Shown here in pieces: positions 16,279 through 24,045 of a stretch of 64,000 nucleotides of DNA (the first letter of the stretch is position 1; the number at the start of each line of letters is the position of its first letter). The DNA lies in the NCBI RefSeq assembly GCF_001008165.2, contig NZ_CP011452.2:1798001-1862000 (forward strand). The letters are read 5' to 3'. This DNA is from Croceibacterium atlanticum (GTDB lineage Bacteria; Pseudomonadota; Alphaproteobacteria; Sphingomonadales; Sphingomonadaceae). The position numbers and the translations under genes were made by a program. Below the pieces are notes generated by a model. The model made no database searches. It worked only from the letters and a program-made list of their open reading frames with translations, and had not been told where the DNA came from.

Positions 16279-16471
16279 TCACACTCTCCTGAAACTATCT
16301 TCGGCTTCGCCGCGAATCCGGCCATTTCGGCATAAAGGCTCCATCGCAGCGCAAAAACCCGCAGAACGCACCCATTGTGCGTCATATTGCCATATTGCAG
16401 CATTGAATGCCCGAGCTGCTCCACGTATCAGCAGTTCCTGCATCCAGCCACAGGCGAGACAGCTCAGCTTC

Positions 16472-17713
16472 GTGACCTCCGAACCTTTCGTTTCGCAGCC
16501 CCATGGGAAAGGCAATGCCGCCTTGGCACGCGAAGCCGGGGCCGGCCGCAAGCTTCCGCTGGACGCCTTCACGAAGGATGCCGCCATCGATCTGTTCGAA
16601 ATGGCGTTTCCTTTCGTGCTGCTGATGGGCCTGCTGCTCAATCTGATGATCGGGCCGCTTTCGGTGCTTACCGTTGCTGGCTGCGTCGGATTGTTCTGCG
16701 TGGTCCGGTGGCAGGCATTGCCCGCCGTGCTCAAGGCATCCTGGGCGCTGATCCTTCTCCCGCTGGTGGCGCTGGCATCGGTCATGTGGTCGCTGCAGCC
16801 GGAGGCTACTCTCCGTTATGGAACGCTGTTCCTGATTTCGACCATCGCGGCGGTGATGATGGGCGCCGGTATCAAGCCAGCATCGCTGCTGAAGGGCACA
16901 TTTGCCGCCTTGTTCCTGTTTTCAATCATGTGCCTGCTCGGTGGCCGCTGGGTCGGCTGGGGCGGCGCCGGACAGGGCGGTATTGCCTTCGCCGGACTGC
17001 TCGGTTCGAAAAACGCAATGGGCGAAGTGGCGGGCATGGCCCTTCTGTCCAGTATCGCCATATCGCAATGGTCGCTGCCGCGGCGCGCCTTTGCCTGGTT
17101 GCTCTGCGGTCTCGCCGCAATACCGCTCTCGCTTTATCTGCTCTGGGCCAGCAAGGCGACGGGGGCACTGATTGCGGCGGTCATCGCCAGTTTCTGCCTG
17201 GTCCTGTGGAACATTTCCCGCCGATTGCCCGTGCAGGCGCGCGTCGCCGTGTTCTTCCTCGCCATCCTCGCCATGGCACTTGCCGCCATATTCCAGGATG
17301 TCTGGCTGCCCCCTTTGTTCGATGCGGTGCTGGAAAGCAGCGGCAAGGATGCCGGCCTGACCGGCAGGGCCGATCTGTGGCGCAAGGCAGACAGTCTTAT
17401 CGCGGAGCGCCCATGGTTCGGCATGGGCTATTCCGCATTCTGGGTGCACCACAATCTCGATGCCGAATATCTCTGGCGGCTGATGGGCATCAACGGGCGC
17501 GCCGGGTTCAACTTCCACAATACACAGCGCGAAATACTCGTTGCCCTGGGCTATGTTGGCCTTGCCATTTACGCGCTGGTGGCGGGTATCTATTCCCTCA
17601 TCCTCATCACCCGCACCATGCTCACCGCGAAGACGGAATATGTCTTCGCCAGTGCCATGCTCGTTTATTTCGCCTTCAAAATTCCCTTCGAAAGCTTCGG
17701 CTTCGGGGGATGA
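16472..17713 (+). CDS. O-antigen ligase/Wzy-like polysaccharide polymerase (copy 1)
   Basis: A polytopic inner-membrane protein of about 413 residues with roughly ten hydrophobic segments, of the Wzy/O-antigen ligase superfamily. The large periplasmic loop has the family signature TGRADLWRKADSLIAERPWFGMGY followed by FNFHNTQREILVALGY, including the conserved Arg, His and Asn. It should polymerise repeat units or ligate chains. The frame is open from TTG at 16403, but neither that nor GTG 16472 has a strong ribosome binding site, so the start is uncertain. A FkbM methyltransferase gene follows. Confidence 0.8.
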   Translation: MTSEPFVSQPHGKGNAALAREAGAGRKLPLDAFTKDAAIDLFEMAFPFVLLMGLLLNLMIGPLSVLTVAGCVGLFCVVRWQALPAVLKASWALILLPLVALASVMWSLQPEATLRYGTLFLISTIAAVMMGAGIKPASLLKGTFAALFLFSIMCLLGGRWVGWGGAGQGGIAFAGLLGSKNAMGEVAGMALLSSIAISQWSLPRRAFAWLLCGLAAIPLSLYLLWASKATGALIAAVIASFCLVLWNISRRLPVQARVAVFFLAILAMALAAIFQDVWLPPLFDAVLESSGKDAGLTGRADLWRKADSLIAERPWFGMGYSAFWVHHNLDAEYLWRLMGINGRAGFNFHNTQREILVALGYVGLAIYALVAGIYSLILITRTMLTAKTEYVFASAMLVYFAFKIPFESFGFGG

Positions 17714-17817
17714 GCGTAACTGCACTGATGGTTTACGCCATTCTCGCCATGGGGGCGGCCAGGCCACCCGGATCGAAATCCAGATCGGCCTGACACGGGC
17801 GGAAGGGCAGGAGCAAT

Positions 17818-18621
17818 ATGGAAAAATTCCTCAAATCCTTCATCGCCAATAACCGTCGCAATTTCATTCTGCGCAATGCCTCGCGGCTGGCGATGCGGTT
17901 CCTGAATGCCTATCACAACACTGGCTATTACGAATTTGACGACAATGGCGAAGCGTTCGCGCTGAAAGCATTTGCCGAACATGCTCCGGCGGATGCCGTG
18001 ATCTGGGATGTCGGCGCGCATCACGGCGAATATGCGATCGAAGCGCACGGCATACTGCCCCAGGCCAGGATAGTGAGCTTCGAGATAGTGCCCGCCGTAG
18101 CCGCGCAGCTGCGGGCCAGGATCAGGGGCGACTGGTTCGAACTGAAGGAGATGGGCCTGTCGAACGAACCGGGGGAAGTGGAAGTGGTGTGGAACCGCAA
18201 GGCGGACACAACCAGTTCCGTCGCCCCGATGATGAGCGAGTATTTCCAGCATGACGAGCTGGAACGTGTGATCTGCCCGGTCTCGACGGTGGACGAACTG
18301 GTGAAAGGCGGGATGCAGCCACCCACTTTTCTGAAGATCGACGTGGAAGGGCACGAGGCCGCCGTGCTGGACGGGGCGAGTGAATTGCTGGCCGGACCCG
18401 ACGCGCCGCTGATGATCCAGTTCGAATACGGGATGACCTGGATTCCATCATCCCGCCTGCTGCATGATGTGCAGCAAAAGCTGGAAGCTGCAGGATACAG
18501 CATAGGCCGGCTTTATCCCGACCATGTCGAATTCAAGCCATATGACTGGTCTGACGAACATTTCCGCATGGGCAACATGATTGCGGTGCGGGATGATGCA
18601 CTGAAGGCACGCCTTTCCTGA
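17818..18621 (+). CDS. FkbM family SAM-dependent methyltransferase
   Basis: A 267-residue class I methyltransferase of the FkbM type, which often O-methylates sugars in surface polysaccharides. The SAM-binding motif I is VIWDVGAHHGEYAI near residues 61-74, with ARIVSFEIVP as the following acidic strand. The post-I part FLKIDVEGHEAAVLDG is characteristic of FkbM. AGGAG stands five bases before the ATG. It lies between the polymerase and acyltransferase genes on the same strand, so it likely decorates the same polymer. Confidence 0.88.
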   Translation: MEKFLKSFIANNRRNFILRNASRLAMRFLNAYHNTGYYEFDDNGEAFALKAFAEHAPADAVIWDVGAHHGEYAIEAHGILPQARIVSFEIVPAVAAQLRARIRGDWFELKEMGLSNEPGEVEVVWNRKADTTSSVAPMMSEYFQHDELERVICPVSTVDELVKGGMQPPTFLKIDVEGHEAAVLDGASELLAGPDAPLMIQFEYGMTWIPSSRLLHDVQQKLEAAGYSIGRLYPDHVEFKPYDWSDEHFRMGNMIAVRDDALKARLS

Positions 18622-18755
18622 CCGGTTGAAGGCCCAAAAAATGGCGGTCTTCCGCGATTTTTGTTGCCTTTGGCGAAATTGGCGGCAATCAGCACAGCGG
18701 GTTCGCGAAAAAATAAGAACAGGCGCTTTGCAGGCGCACTGTCAGGGGCGGGCGC

Positions 18756-19280
18756 GTGCCAAACAACAGATCGTACTGGTTGCGATTCCTTCTTGGAATC
18801 CAGTCTCTGGACATCATGACCACGAGCATGCGTTTACGCCTGCTCCGCGCCGCTGGCGCCACCATCGACCCCGGCGCCTTTGTCGAAGCCGGAATATCCG
18901 TCGTGGCCGGACGGATCAGCATCGGCGCGCGCAGCTATATCAACCGGCAATGCCTTCTGGATGCGCGCGGCGGGATCGAAATCGGGGAGAACACGCTTGT
19001 CGGGCCGCGCGTCAGCTTCCTGACGGCAACTCATCCCGTCATGCCGGATACGCCGCGTGCCGGGCCAGTGGTCTATGAATCGATCACGGTCGGGTCGAAT
19101 GCGTGGATCGGCGCGGCGGCCACGCTGCTGCCCGGTTGCGAAGTGGGTGACGGCTGCGTTGTGGCGGCCGGTTCGATCGTCCGCGGAAAGCTGGCGCCGA
19201 ACACGCTCCATGCAGGCGTTCCGGCGGTGTGCAAGCGATCGCTCGCGCCGCTGACGCCGCAACTGGCACAGGCAGGCTAG
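18756..19280 (+). CDS. Left-handed beta-helix (hexapeptide) acyltransferase
   Basis: A 174-residue hexapeptide-repeat transferase like the maltose/galactoside O-acetyltransferases and colanic acid WcaF/WcaB enzymes. Repeated isoleucine-patch hexads run from IDPGAFVEAG to IVRGKLAPNTL. The catalytic histidine is in FLTATHPVM, and the ending NTLHAGVPAVCKR is the usual exit turn. It would transfer acetyl or another acyl group from CoA to a sugar hydroxyl. The start is GTG at 18756 after CAGGGGCG; ATG codons further in would trim the N-terminal helix. Its stop overlaps the convergent glycosyltransferase. Confidence 0.88.
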   Translation: MPNNRSYWLRFLLGIQSLDIMTTSMRLRLLRAAGATIDPGAFVEAGISVVAGRISIGARSYINRQCLLDARGGIEIGENTLVGPRVSFLTATHPVMPDTPRAGPVVYESITVGSNAWIGAAATLLPGCEVGDGCVVAAGSIVRGKLAPNTLHAGVPAVCKRSLAPLTPQLAQAG

Positions 19281-20260
19281 CGGGAAAGGCCCAGCTTCGG
19301 GGCGATCCTGTGCGATCCGCCGAACCATTGCGCCAGGAAACCGCACCCCCAGGACAAATGCATGATCGCGGCCGCGATGCCGGACAGCATCGCCCAACCG
19401 CCACCGTTTCGCATTCCGATCAGCGCCCCACCGGCAAGGCAGAGAACAAGCCAGGCAAAAGCCGGGATGGAGAAGATCCAGTGCGCGAATCCCAGCGGCA
19501 GCAGCGCCACGATCAGCGGCGCGGCCAGCGGCACCATCTGCCGCAGACGCGGCTTCATCCGGTGGCGCTGGATAGTCTGGGCCCGGCCGCGGCCATATCT
19601 GTAATATTGGCGCCAGAGTGCGCCGGGGCTCTTGCGCGGGAAATAGGTGATGGCCGCTTTCGGCTCCAGCCAGATCCGCCCCCCGGCCGATGTCTGGCGA
19701 TAATCGAATTCCGCATCCTCGTTACAGGGCATGTTTTCGCAATAGCCGAGCAATTCCCGAAACATGTCCATGCGGATCAACGCGTGATGGCCATGTTCGA
19801 CAAAGCGCCCGCCGCCCAGATGGCGATGCGCCGATCCCCCGGTGCCCAGGACGCTGTTCTGCGCCGTTGCGGCCGCCAGTTGAAAGCCGCTGGCCGCGCT
19901 GGTGACCATCGGCACCGCAATGGCGCTCGCCCCGTGTTCTTCTGCCGCCGCGACCAGCATGGCTGCATAGCCACCGGGATATAGGCAATGCGCGTCGATC
20001 CGCAGCAGCCAGTCATAACCCTGACCATACCGGGCGACCGCCAGATTGATCCCCGCGCTCTGTATGCGTGCGGGATTGTCCAGCAGGATCAACCGACCCT
20101 CCACCTGCGCCCGCTGCTGCACGATTTCCCGTGTACCGTCGGAACTGCCGCCATCGGCCACAACCAGCAAACCGATATCCGGATCGGCGAGAAACTGGTC
20201 CAGAAGAACACCGATATGGTTTATCTCGTTCAGGCAGGGGATTACGGCCAGAATGCTCAT
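19277..20260 (-). CDS. Membrane-anchored family 2 glycosyltransferase, ExoA-like
   Basis: A 327-residue GT2 enzyme. The N-terminus SILAVIPCLNEINHIGVLL is followed by LLVVADGGSSDGT, a DAHC (DXD-type) motif in RIDAHCLYP, and NEDAEFDYR as the acceptor-side motif. After RYGRGRAQTIQRHR come two or three hydrophobic segments (about 255-315), as in ExoA of succinoglycan synthesis. The ATG at 20260 overlaps the stop of the preceding glycosyltransferase gene (ATGA), so the frame upstream of it is not used. Confidence 0.88.
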   Translation of the reverse strand: MSILAVIPCLNEINHIGVLLDQFLADPDIGLLVVADGGSSDGTREIVQQRAQVEGRLILLDNPARIQSAGINLAVARYGQGYDWLLRIDAHCLYPGGYAAMLVAAAEEHGASAIAVPMVTSAASGFQLAAATAQNSVLGTGGSAHRHLGGGRFVEHGHHALIRMDMFRELLGYCENMPCNEDAEFDYRQTSAGGRIWLEPKAAITYFPRKSPGALWRQYYRYGRGRAQTIQRHRMKPRLRQMVPLAAPLIVALLPLGFAHWIFSIPAFAWLVLCLAGGALIGMRNGGGWAMLSGIAAAIMHLSWGCGFLAQWFGGSHRIAPKLGLSR

Positions 20261-21366
20261 GCCCTGCCGCCCGCCATGCCAATCGCGGCGACAAGCGCCC
20301 TGCAATCCCGATCATCGGCCAGCACATCTTCTGGCGCGACGGCCAATGCCCGTTCCTGCAAGCTGGCGATTCTTTCCGGCGTCATCGCCAGCAATTCCCT
20401 GCGGGCTTCTTCCGGCTGCGACACCAGAAAACCCGCATCATGCCGGGTAAGCCAGCGCCCGACTTCGATATCGGCCAGCGCAATGGGGATCGCGCCGAAA
20501 GCGAGCGCTTCATAGAGGCGATTGGGGAGGAGCATGGCGCTGTTCAGCCCCTCTTCGAACCAGTCGATCGTCCAGGCGAAATGGCATTGTCCGTAAAGTT
20601 CCGGCAGGTCGGCGTATGTATAGGGCCCGGTGAAGCGCATATTCGGCACTTCGCCCACCGACTTTTCAAAATCGGGGAATTCTGCAGGAGAGGGCTTGCC
20701 GCTGACAAGCACCTGGATGCGCCCCTCGCCTTCGATAGCCAGCTGTTTCAGAAAGGCGAATGTCGTGCGGCAGCGGAGCATTCCGAACCAGCCAATGGTC
20801 AGCGGCACGGCCGGGACGGCGGGCCGGCGCGGCGGCGCTTTCCCTTCTTCCACCAGCAGCTTGTTTTCCACCAGCAGGGAAGGCGCGCGCAGGGGGCGAT
20901 GATCGAAATGCCTGCTCAGAAATGCTGGCGAAGACGTGATCAGCAAGTCCGCACGGGGCAGCAATCGCCCCTCCACGGATTGCACCGCTCTCGCCGCCAG
21001 CCCGGTTCCGACAAGCAGGCGGTGTATATCCAGGCATTCGTAGACAAGCGGCCGCTGGCCGACCATGGCGCGGGCGATGGCCAGTTGTTCCAGATTGCGC
21101 GCCATGATGACATCGCAATCGGCAAACCAGCGCTTGAGATCGGACGGCAACAAAACCTGGCGCAAGGTTGCCAGCGCCCTGTTCACCATCGCCGCATCGG
21201 CCGACCGGCCCAGCAACATGGGGCGGCGCCTCGCCACTGCGGGAGCCAGAACATCGTCCCGCGCGAACCCCGCCAGCTGCACATGCGCCCCGCCACGTTC
21301 GAGCATGACGCAGCGCCGCTCCACCGCAGGATCATTGAGATTATGGACGATATAGCCGATTTTCAC
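20257..21366 (-). CDS. GT-B glycosyltransferase
   Basis: A 369-residue glycosyltransferase with a Rossmann-like N-terminal domain (KIGYIVHNLNDPAVERR) and a C-terminal family 4-like domain. The second domain starts at LTIGWFGMLRCRTTF and contains NRLYEALAFGAIPIAL, the motif that binds the donor sugar nucleotide. The likely start is GTG at 21366, just after a run of G that can serve as ribosome binding site; 19 further codons upstream are open but do not fit the fold. It is the first gene of a two-gene leftward unit. Confidence 0.82.
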   Translation of the reverse strand: MKIGYIVHNLNDPAVERRCVMLERGGAHVQLAGFARDDVLAPAVARRRPMLLGRSADAAMVNRALATLRQVLLPSDLKRWFADCDVIMARNLEQLAIARAMVGQRPLVYECLDIHRLLVGTGLAARAVQSVEGRLLPRADLLITSSPAFLSRHFDHRPLRAPSLLVENKLLVEEGKAPPRRPAVPAVPLTIGWFGMLRCRTTFAFLKQLAIEGEGRIQVLVSGKPSPAEFPDFEKSVGEVPNMRFTGPYTYADLPELYGQCHFAWTIDWFEEGLNSAMLLPNRLYEALAFGAIPIALADIEVGRWLTRHDAGFLVSQPEEARRELLAMTPERIASLQERALAVAPEDVLADDRDCRALVAAIGMAGGRA

Positions 21367-21530
21367 GGAAGCCCCCCGCTGCGGGCGTTGACAGAGATTT
21401 CGGCCCGCCACAAGGTTGGCCAATGGGTAAACATCACCGGGGATGAAGCCCTTTTCGTGACCACTAGAACTGATTCTCGCTCTTCATACCTTCACCCTTT
21501 GCTGACCAATTGGAAACTCGTCTGAAACTG

Positions 21531-22526
21531 ATGCCCTCCGGCCCCAGCATCACGGTGATCATTGCGGCCTATAATGCCGCAGATACGATAGGCCGCGCGC
21601 TCGCCAGCGCCCTCGCCTCTCCGCATGTAACGGAAGTGGTCGTCGTCGATGATGCGTCGAGTGACGATACATTGCGCGCCGCACAGGATGCAGGCGGCGG
21701 GGATGCCCGGCTCAAGATCCTGCAGCAGGACCGGAATCGGGGACCGTCGGCCGCGCGTAACCGCGCGCTGGAAGAAAGCACGGCGCCCTATATCGCCGTG
21801 CTCGATGCAGATGATTATTTCCTGCCCGGCCGGTTCGAGGCCATGCTGCGCGAACCGGACTGGGATCTGTGCGCAGACAATATATTGTTCGTCGCGAACG
21901 GCGCGGATGATGGCGTGGTGGCGGTTGCCCAGGCCAATCCCGCCGCGCACAGCCACCCATGCGACGTGTCATTCGAAACATTCGTGCTGGGCAATATCTC
22001 GCAGAAAGGCCGCTGGCGCGGGGAGCTGGGCTTTCTGAAAACCGTCCTCCGGCGGGAATTCCTCGACCGGCATGATCTGCGATATGACGAGAATTGCCGG
22101 CTCGGCGAAGATTTCCTGCTTTACGCGCAGGCGCTGGCCAAAGGCGGCAGGTTCAAGGTCATCGGCCAATGCGGCTATGCCGCGCTGCTGCGGGACAATT
22201 CACTGAGCGCCCGCCATGGGACCGGCGAACTGAAGGCCTCGCTCGACGCGCAGAACCACATGCTGGGCAGCCTCTGCCTTACGCCAAGCCAAGCCAGCGC
22301 GCTGCGCAAACACCGCAACAGCACGCGCCGCAAATGGATCCATCGCGCCGTTCTGGATGAAAAGAACCAATACGGCCTGCTGCGCGGGGTAATTGCCGCT
22401 GCCACCAGGCCAAGCGCCGCGGTCGACATCATGGCGGACTATACCAGCAGACCTTCCGGTCCGGACACGCAGCAGCGGTTCCTGCTGTCGCCGCTTGACC
22501 TGGAACGGATCCGTCAGGGAGCGTGA
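21531..22526 (+). CDS. Family 2 glycosyltransferase
   Basis: A 331-residue GT-A enzyme: ITVIIAAYNAADTIGRAL, VVVVDDASSDDT and the metal-binding DADDYFLPG are all present in order, followed by CRLGEDFLLYAQAL. The C-terminal third is basic and without membrane segments, so it should act at the cytoplasmic membrane face. ATG at 21531 is chosen; TTG at 21510 opens the frame 7 codons earlier. The next glycosyltransferase follows 82 bases after its stop on the same strand. A 164-bp divergent promoter region lies upstream. Confidence 0.85.
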   Translation: MPSGPSITVIIAAYNAADTIGRALASALASPHVTEVVVVDDASSDDTLRAAQDAGGGDARLKILQQDRNRGPSAARNRALEESTAPYIAVLDADDYFLPGRFEAMLREPDWDLCADNILFVANGADDGVVAVAQANPAAHSHPCDVSFETFVLGNISQKGRWRGELGFLKTVLRREFLDRHDLRYDENCRLGEDFLLYAQALAKGGRFKVIGQCGYAALLRDNSLSARHGTGELKASLDAQNHMLGSLCLTPSQASALRKHRNSTRRKWIHRAVLDEKNQYGLLRGVIAAATRPSAAVDIMADYTSRPSGPDTQQRFLLSPLDLERIRQGA

Positions 22527-22608
22527 ACGGATTGAAGATCACGCAAGTCCGCCGATCGTCGATAGTGCCGAAGCAGCCGCCCCTGTTGCGCGGGGCATTG
22601 GCGCGGCA

Positions 22609-23688
22609 ATGAAGATACTCGTCGCGACGGGCGGCCCGGCATTGCCGCAGATGATGGGCGGATCGCAGCGGACCTCGGACGGCATCATTCGCGGCCTGAC
22701 CGGCCGGGGAAACGACGTGCAATTGCTGGCCGCATGTGCGGGCGGCGGCTGGATCGGCCTGCGCAGCAGGGTTCTGTTCCGGCTGACGGGAAAGAAAGCC
22801 GTCTCCGACAAGACCCTGGGATACAGGGCCTGGCGCGCATGGTTCCCCTGGGAAGCCGTGCCCGAAGTGGTGAACCGGACGAAGCCGGATGTCGCGCTGG
22901 TCCTGGCGCATAAGCCAACCAGAATGGCAAAGGCGCTGCGCCAGGCCGGCGTACCGGTTCTGCTCGCCCTTCAGGACGTGGAATTCAGGGACGAGGACGA
23001 AGATTTCGGAAGCCTGTCGGCCCTTCCCGGCGTGGCCAATTCGCAATTCACGGCAGACACTTATCGCGCACGGTTCAATATCGAATCCCGCGTGATCCAC
23101 CCGCTCGTCGATCCGGAAAGATACCGGGTCGAACCGGACGGCAGTTTCGTCACCTTCATCAATCCGGACCCGCGCAAGGGGCTGGAAATCGCCGCCGCCG
23201 TTGCGGCTGCCTGTCCGGAAATACCGTTTCTGTTCGTCGATAGCTGGCCCCTCGAACCGGCGCACAGGCAGGCACTGGCGCGCCGTTTTGAAGAGCTGGG
23301 CAATGTAACCTATTCCCCGGCTGTTTCCGACATGCGCGAAATCTACCGCCAGACACGCATCATGCTCGTGCCGAGTATCTGGGAAGAAGGCTATGGCCGT
23401 GTCGCGACCGAAGCCCAGATCAGCGGCATCCCCGTGATCGGCTCTTCCCGCGGTGGCCTGCCCGAAGCAATCGGCCCCGGTGGCATCATACTCGACGCCG
23501 GGCAGCCTGCTGATGATTGGGCCAGCGCCGTCAGGGAACTCTGGCTTTCGCCGGAAAAATACGCGCAGCTTTCGGAAAGCGCGCGCGCCCACAGTATGCG
23601 CCCCGCCATGGTGAACGAAAATCAGATCAGGCTCTGGGAAGAATCCCTGCACGACGCGGCGCGCCAATCTCCATTCCCGGTTCGATAG
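22609..23688 (+). CDS. Family 4 glycosyltransferase
   Basis: A 359-residue GT-B retaining glycosyltransferase. The N-terminal domain begins KILVATGGPALPQMMGGSQ with a glycine-rich acceptor loop. The C-terminal domain has FINPDPRKGLE, then VPSIWEEGYGRVATEAQ and GIPVIGSSRGGLPEAIG, which together form the EX7E donor-binding motif of GT4. ATG 22609 is the start that agrees with the fold; the frame is open 72 codons further upstream over the preceding gene's end. It is the last gene before the 357-bp leader of the chain-length kinase gene. Confidence 0.88.
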   Translation: MKILVATGGPALPQMMGGSQRTSDGIIRGLTGRGNDVQLLAACAGGGWIGLRSRVLFRLTGKKAVSDKTLGYRAWRAWFPWEAVPEVVNRTKPDVALVLAHKPTRMAKALRQAGVPVLLALQDVEFRDEDEDFGSLSALPGVANSQFTADTYRARFNIESRVIHPLVDPERYRVEPDGSFVTFINPDPRKGLEIAAAVAAACPEIPFLFVDSWPLEPAHRQALARRFEELGNVTYSPAVSDMREIYRQTRIMLVPSIWEEGYGRVATEAQISGIPVIGSSRGGLPEAIGPGGIILDAGQPADDWASAVRELWLSPEKYAQLSESARAHSMRPAMVNENQIRLWEESLHDAARQSPFPVR

Positions 23689-24045
23689 GGCGGCCCCAGC
23701 CTGCAAACTGGCAAATCAGTTCGCGCAGCCCCCCCTTTTTCGGCAATTTTCTGTCCGATCGCCCTAATCGGCAACCGGCCTGCCGCTATGATCGTCCGTT
23801 TTTCGCACATGATGTTGCAGGAGGTGTGGTCTACGTCTTTGCAGTGCGGCAAGCTGTCTATATGCGCGGAAACGATTCTGATTATGGTAAAGATCAGGTG
23901 GTAACCACGTGACCCTCTGTATCTGCCTGTGACAAGTCGACCTTCGTTTCTTGCCGTAGCCGCATTCGCAATCATAACGCAGAGCCGCCGCTTTTCATCT
24001 TCAAATCCAGGGCAACCAGCCAGAGACCCGAGGAAAATTCGCTAG
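23689..24045 (+). other. 357-bp leader upstream of the chain-length kinase gene
   Basis: No gene was recognised. A run of C and T (CCCCCCCTTTTT near 23729-23740) follows the end of the glycosyltransferase gene. Two overlapping hairpins are possible: CCGAT/ATCGG (23755-23771) and CGGCA/TGCCG (23769-23785), which share three bases and exclude one another. A 14-bp dyad, CAGGTGGTAACCAC, lies at 23895-23908. The region probably contains the promoter and regulated leader of the following gene. Confidence 0.5.
23895..23908. promoter_or_regulatory. Dyad element, copy A
   Basis: CAGGTGGTAACCAC contains GTGGT and ACCAC in inverted orientation around one base. A near-identical element, CAGGTGGTTTCCAC, stands upstream of the retropepsin-like protease gene at 29791-29804. 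Twelve of 14 positions agree. A shared regulator of the chain-length kinase gene and the sorting-module protease is one explanation. Confidence 0.4.

Noticed and set aside
16384-16399. Tandem 8-bp repeat CATATTGC before the first polymerase gene
   Set aside because: Two copies of an 8-mer may be chance, and no matching element was seen elsewhere.
17710-17793. 27-codon frame overlapping the stop of the first polymerase (ATGA), with a hydrophobic N-terminus
   Set aside because: It is too short to judge, has no strong ribosome binding site of its own and lacks a recognisable pattern, so it was not called as a gene.
20068-21525. 485-codon open frame opposite two glycosyltransferase genes
   Set aside because: Composition and lack of any motif mark it as the shadow of the real minus-strand genes.
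22429-23706. 425-codon minus-strand frame
   Set aside because: It is antisense to the family 4 glycosyltransferase, which has all donor-binding motifs.
23833-23849. Sigma-54-like element TGG...TTTGCA in the leader of the chain-length kinase gene
   Set aside because: The distance between the GG and GC elements is one base too long, and the first element departs from the consensus.
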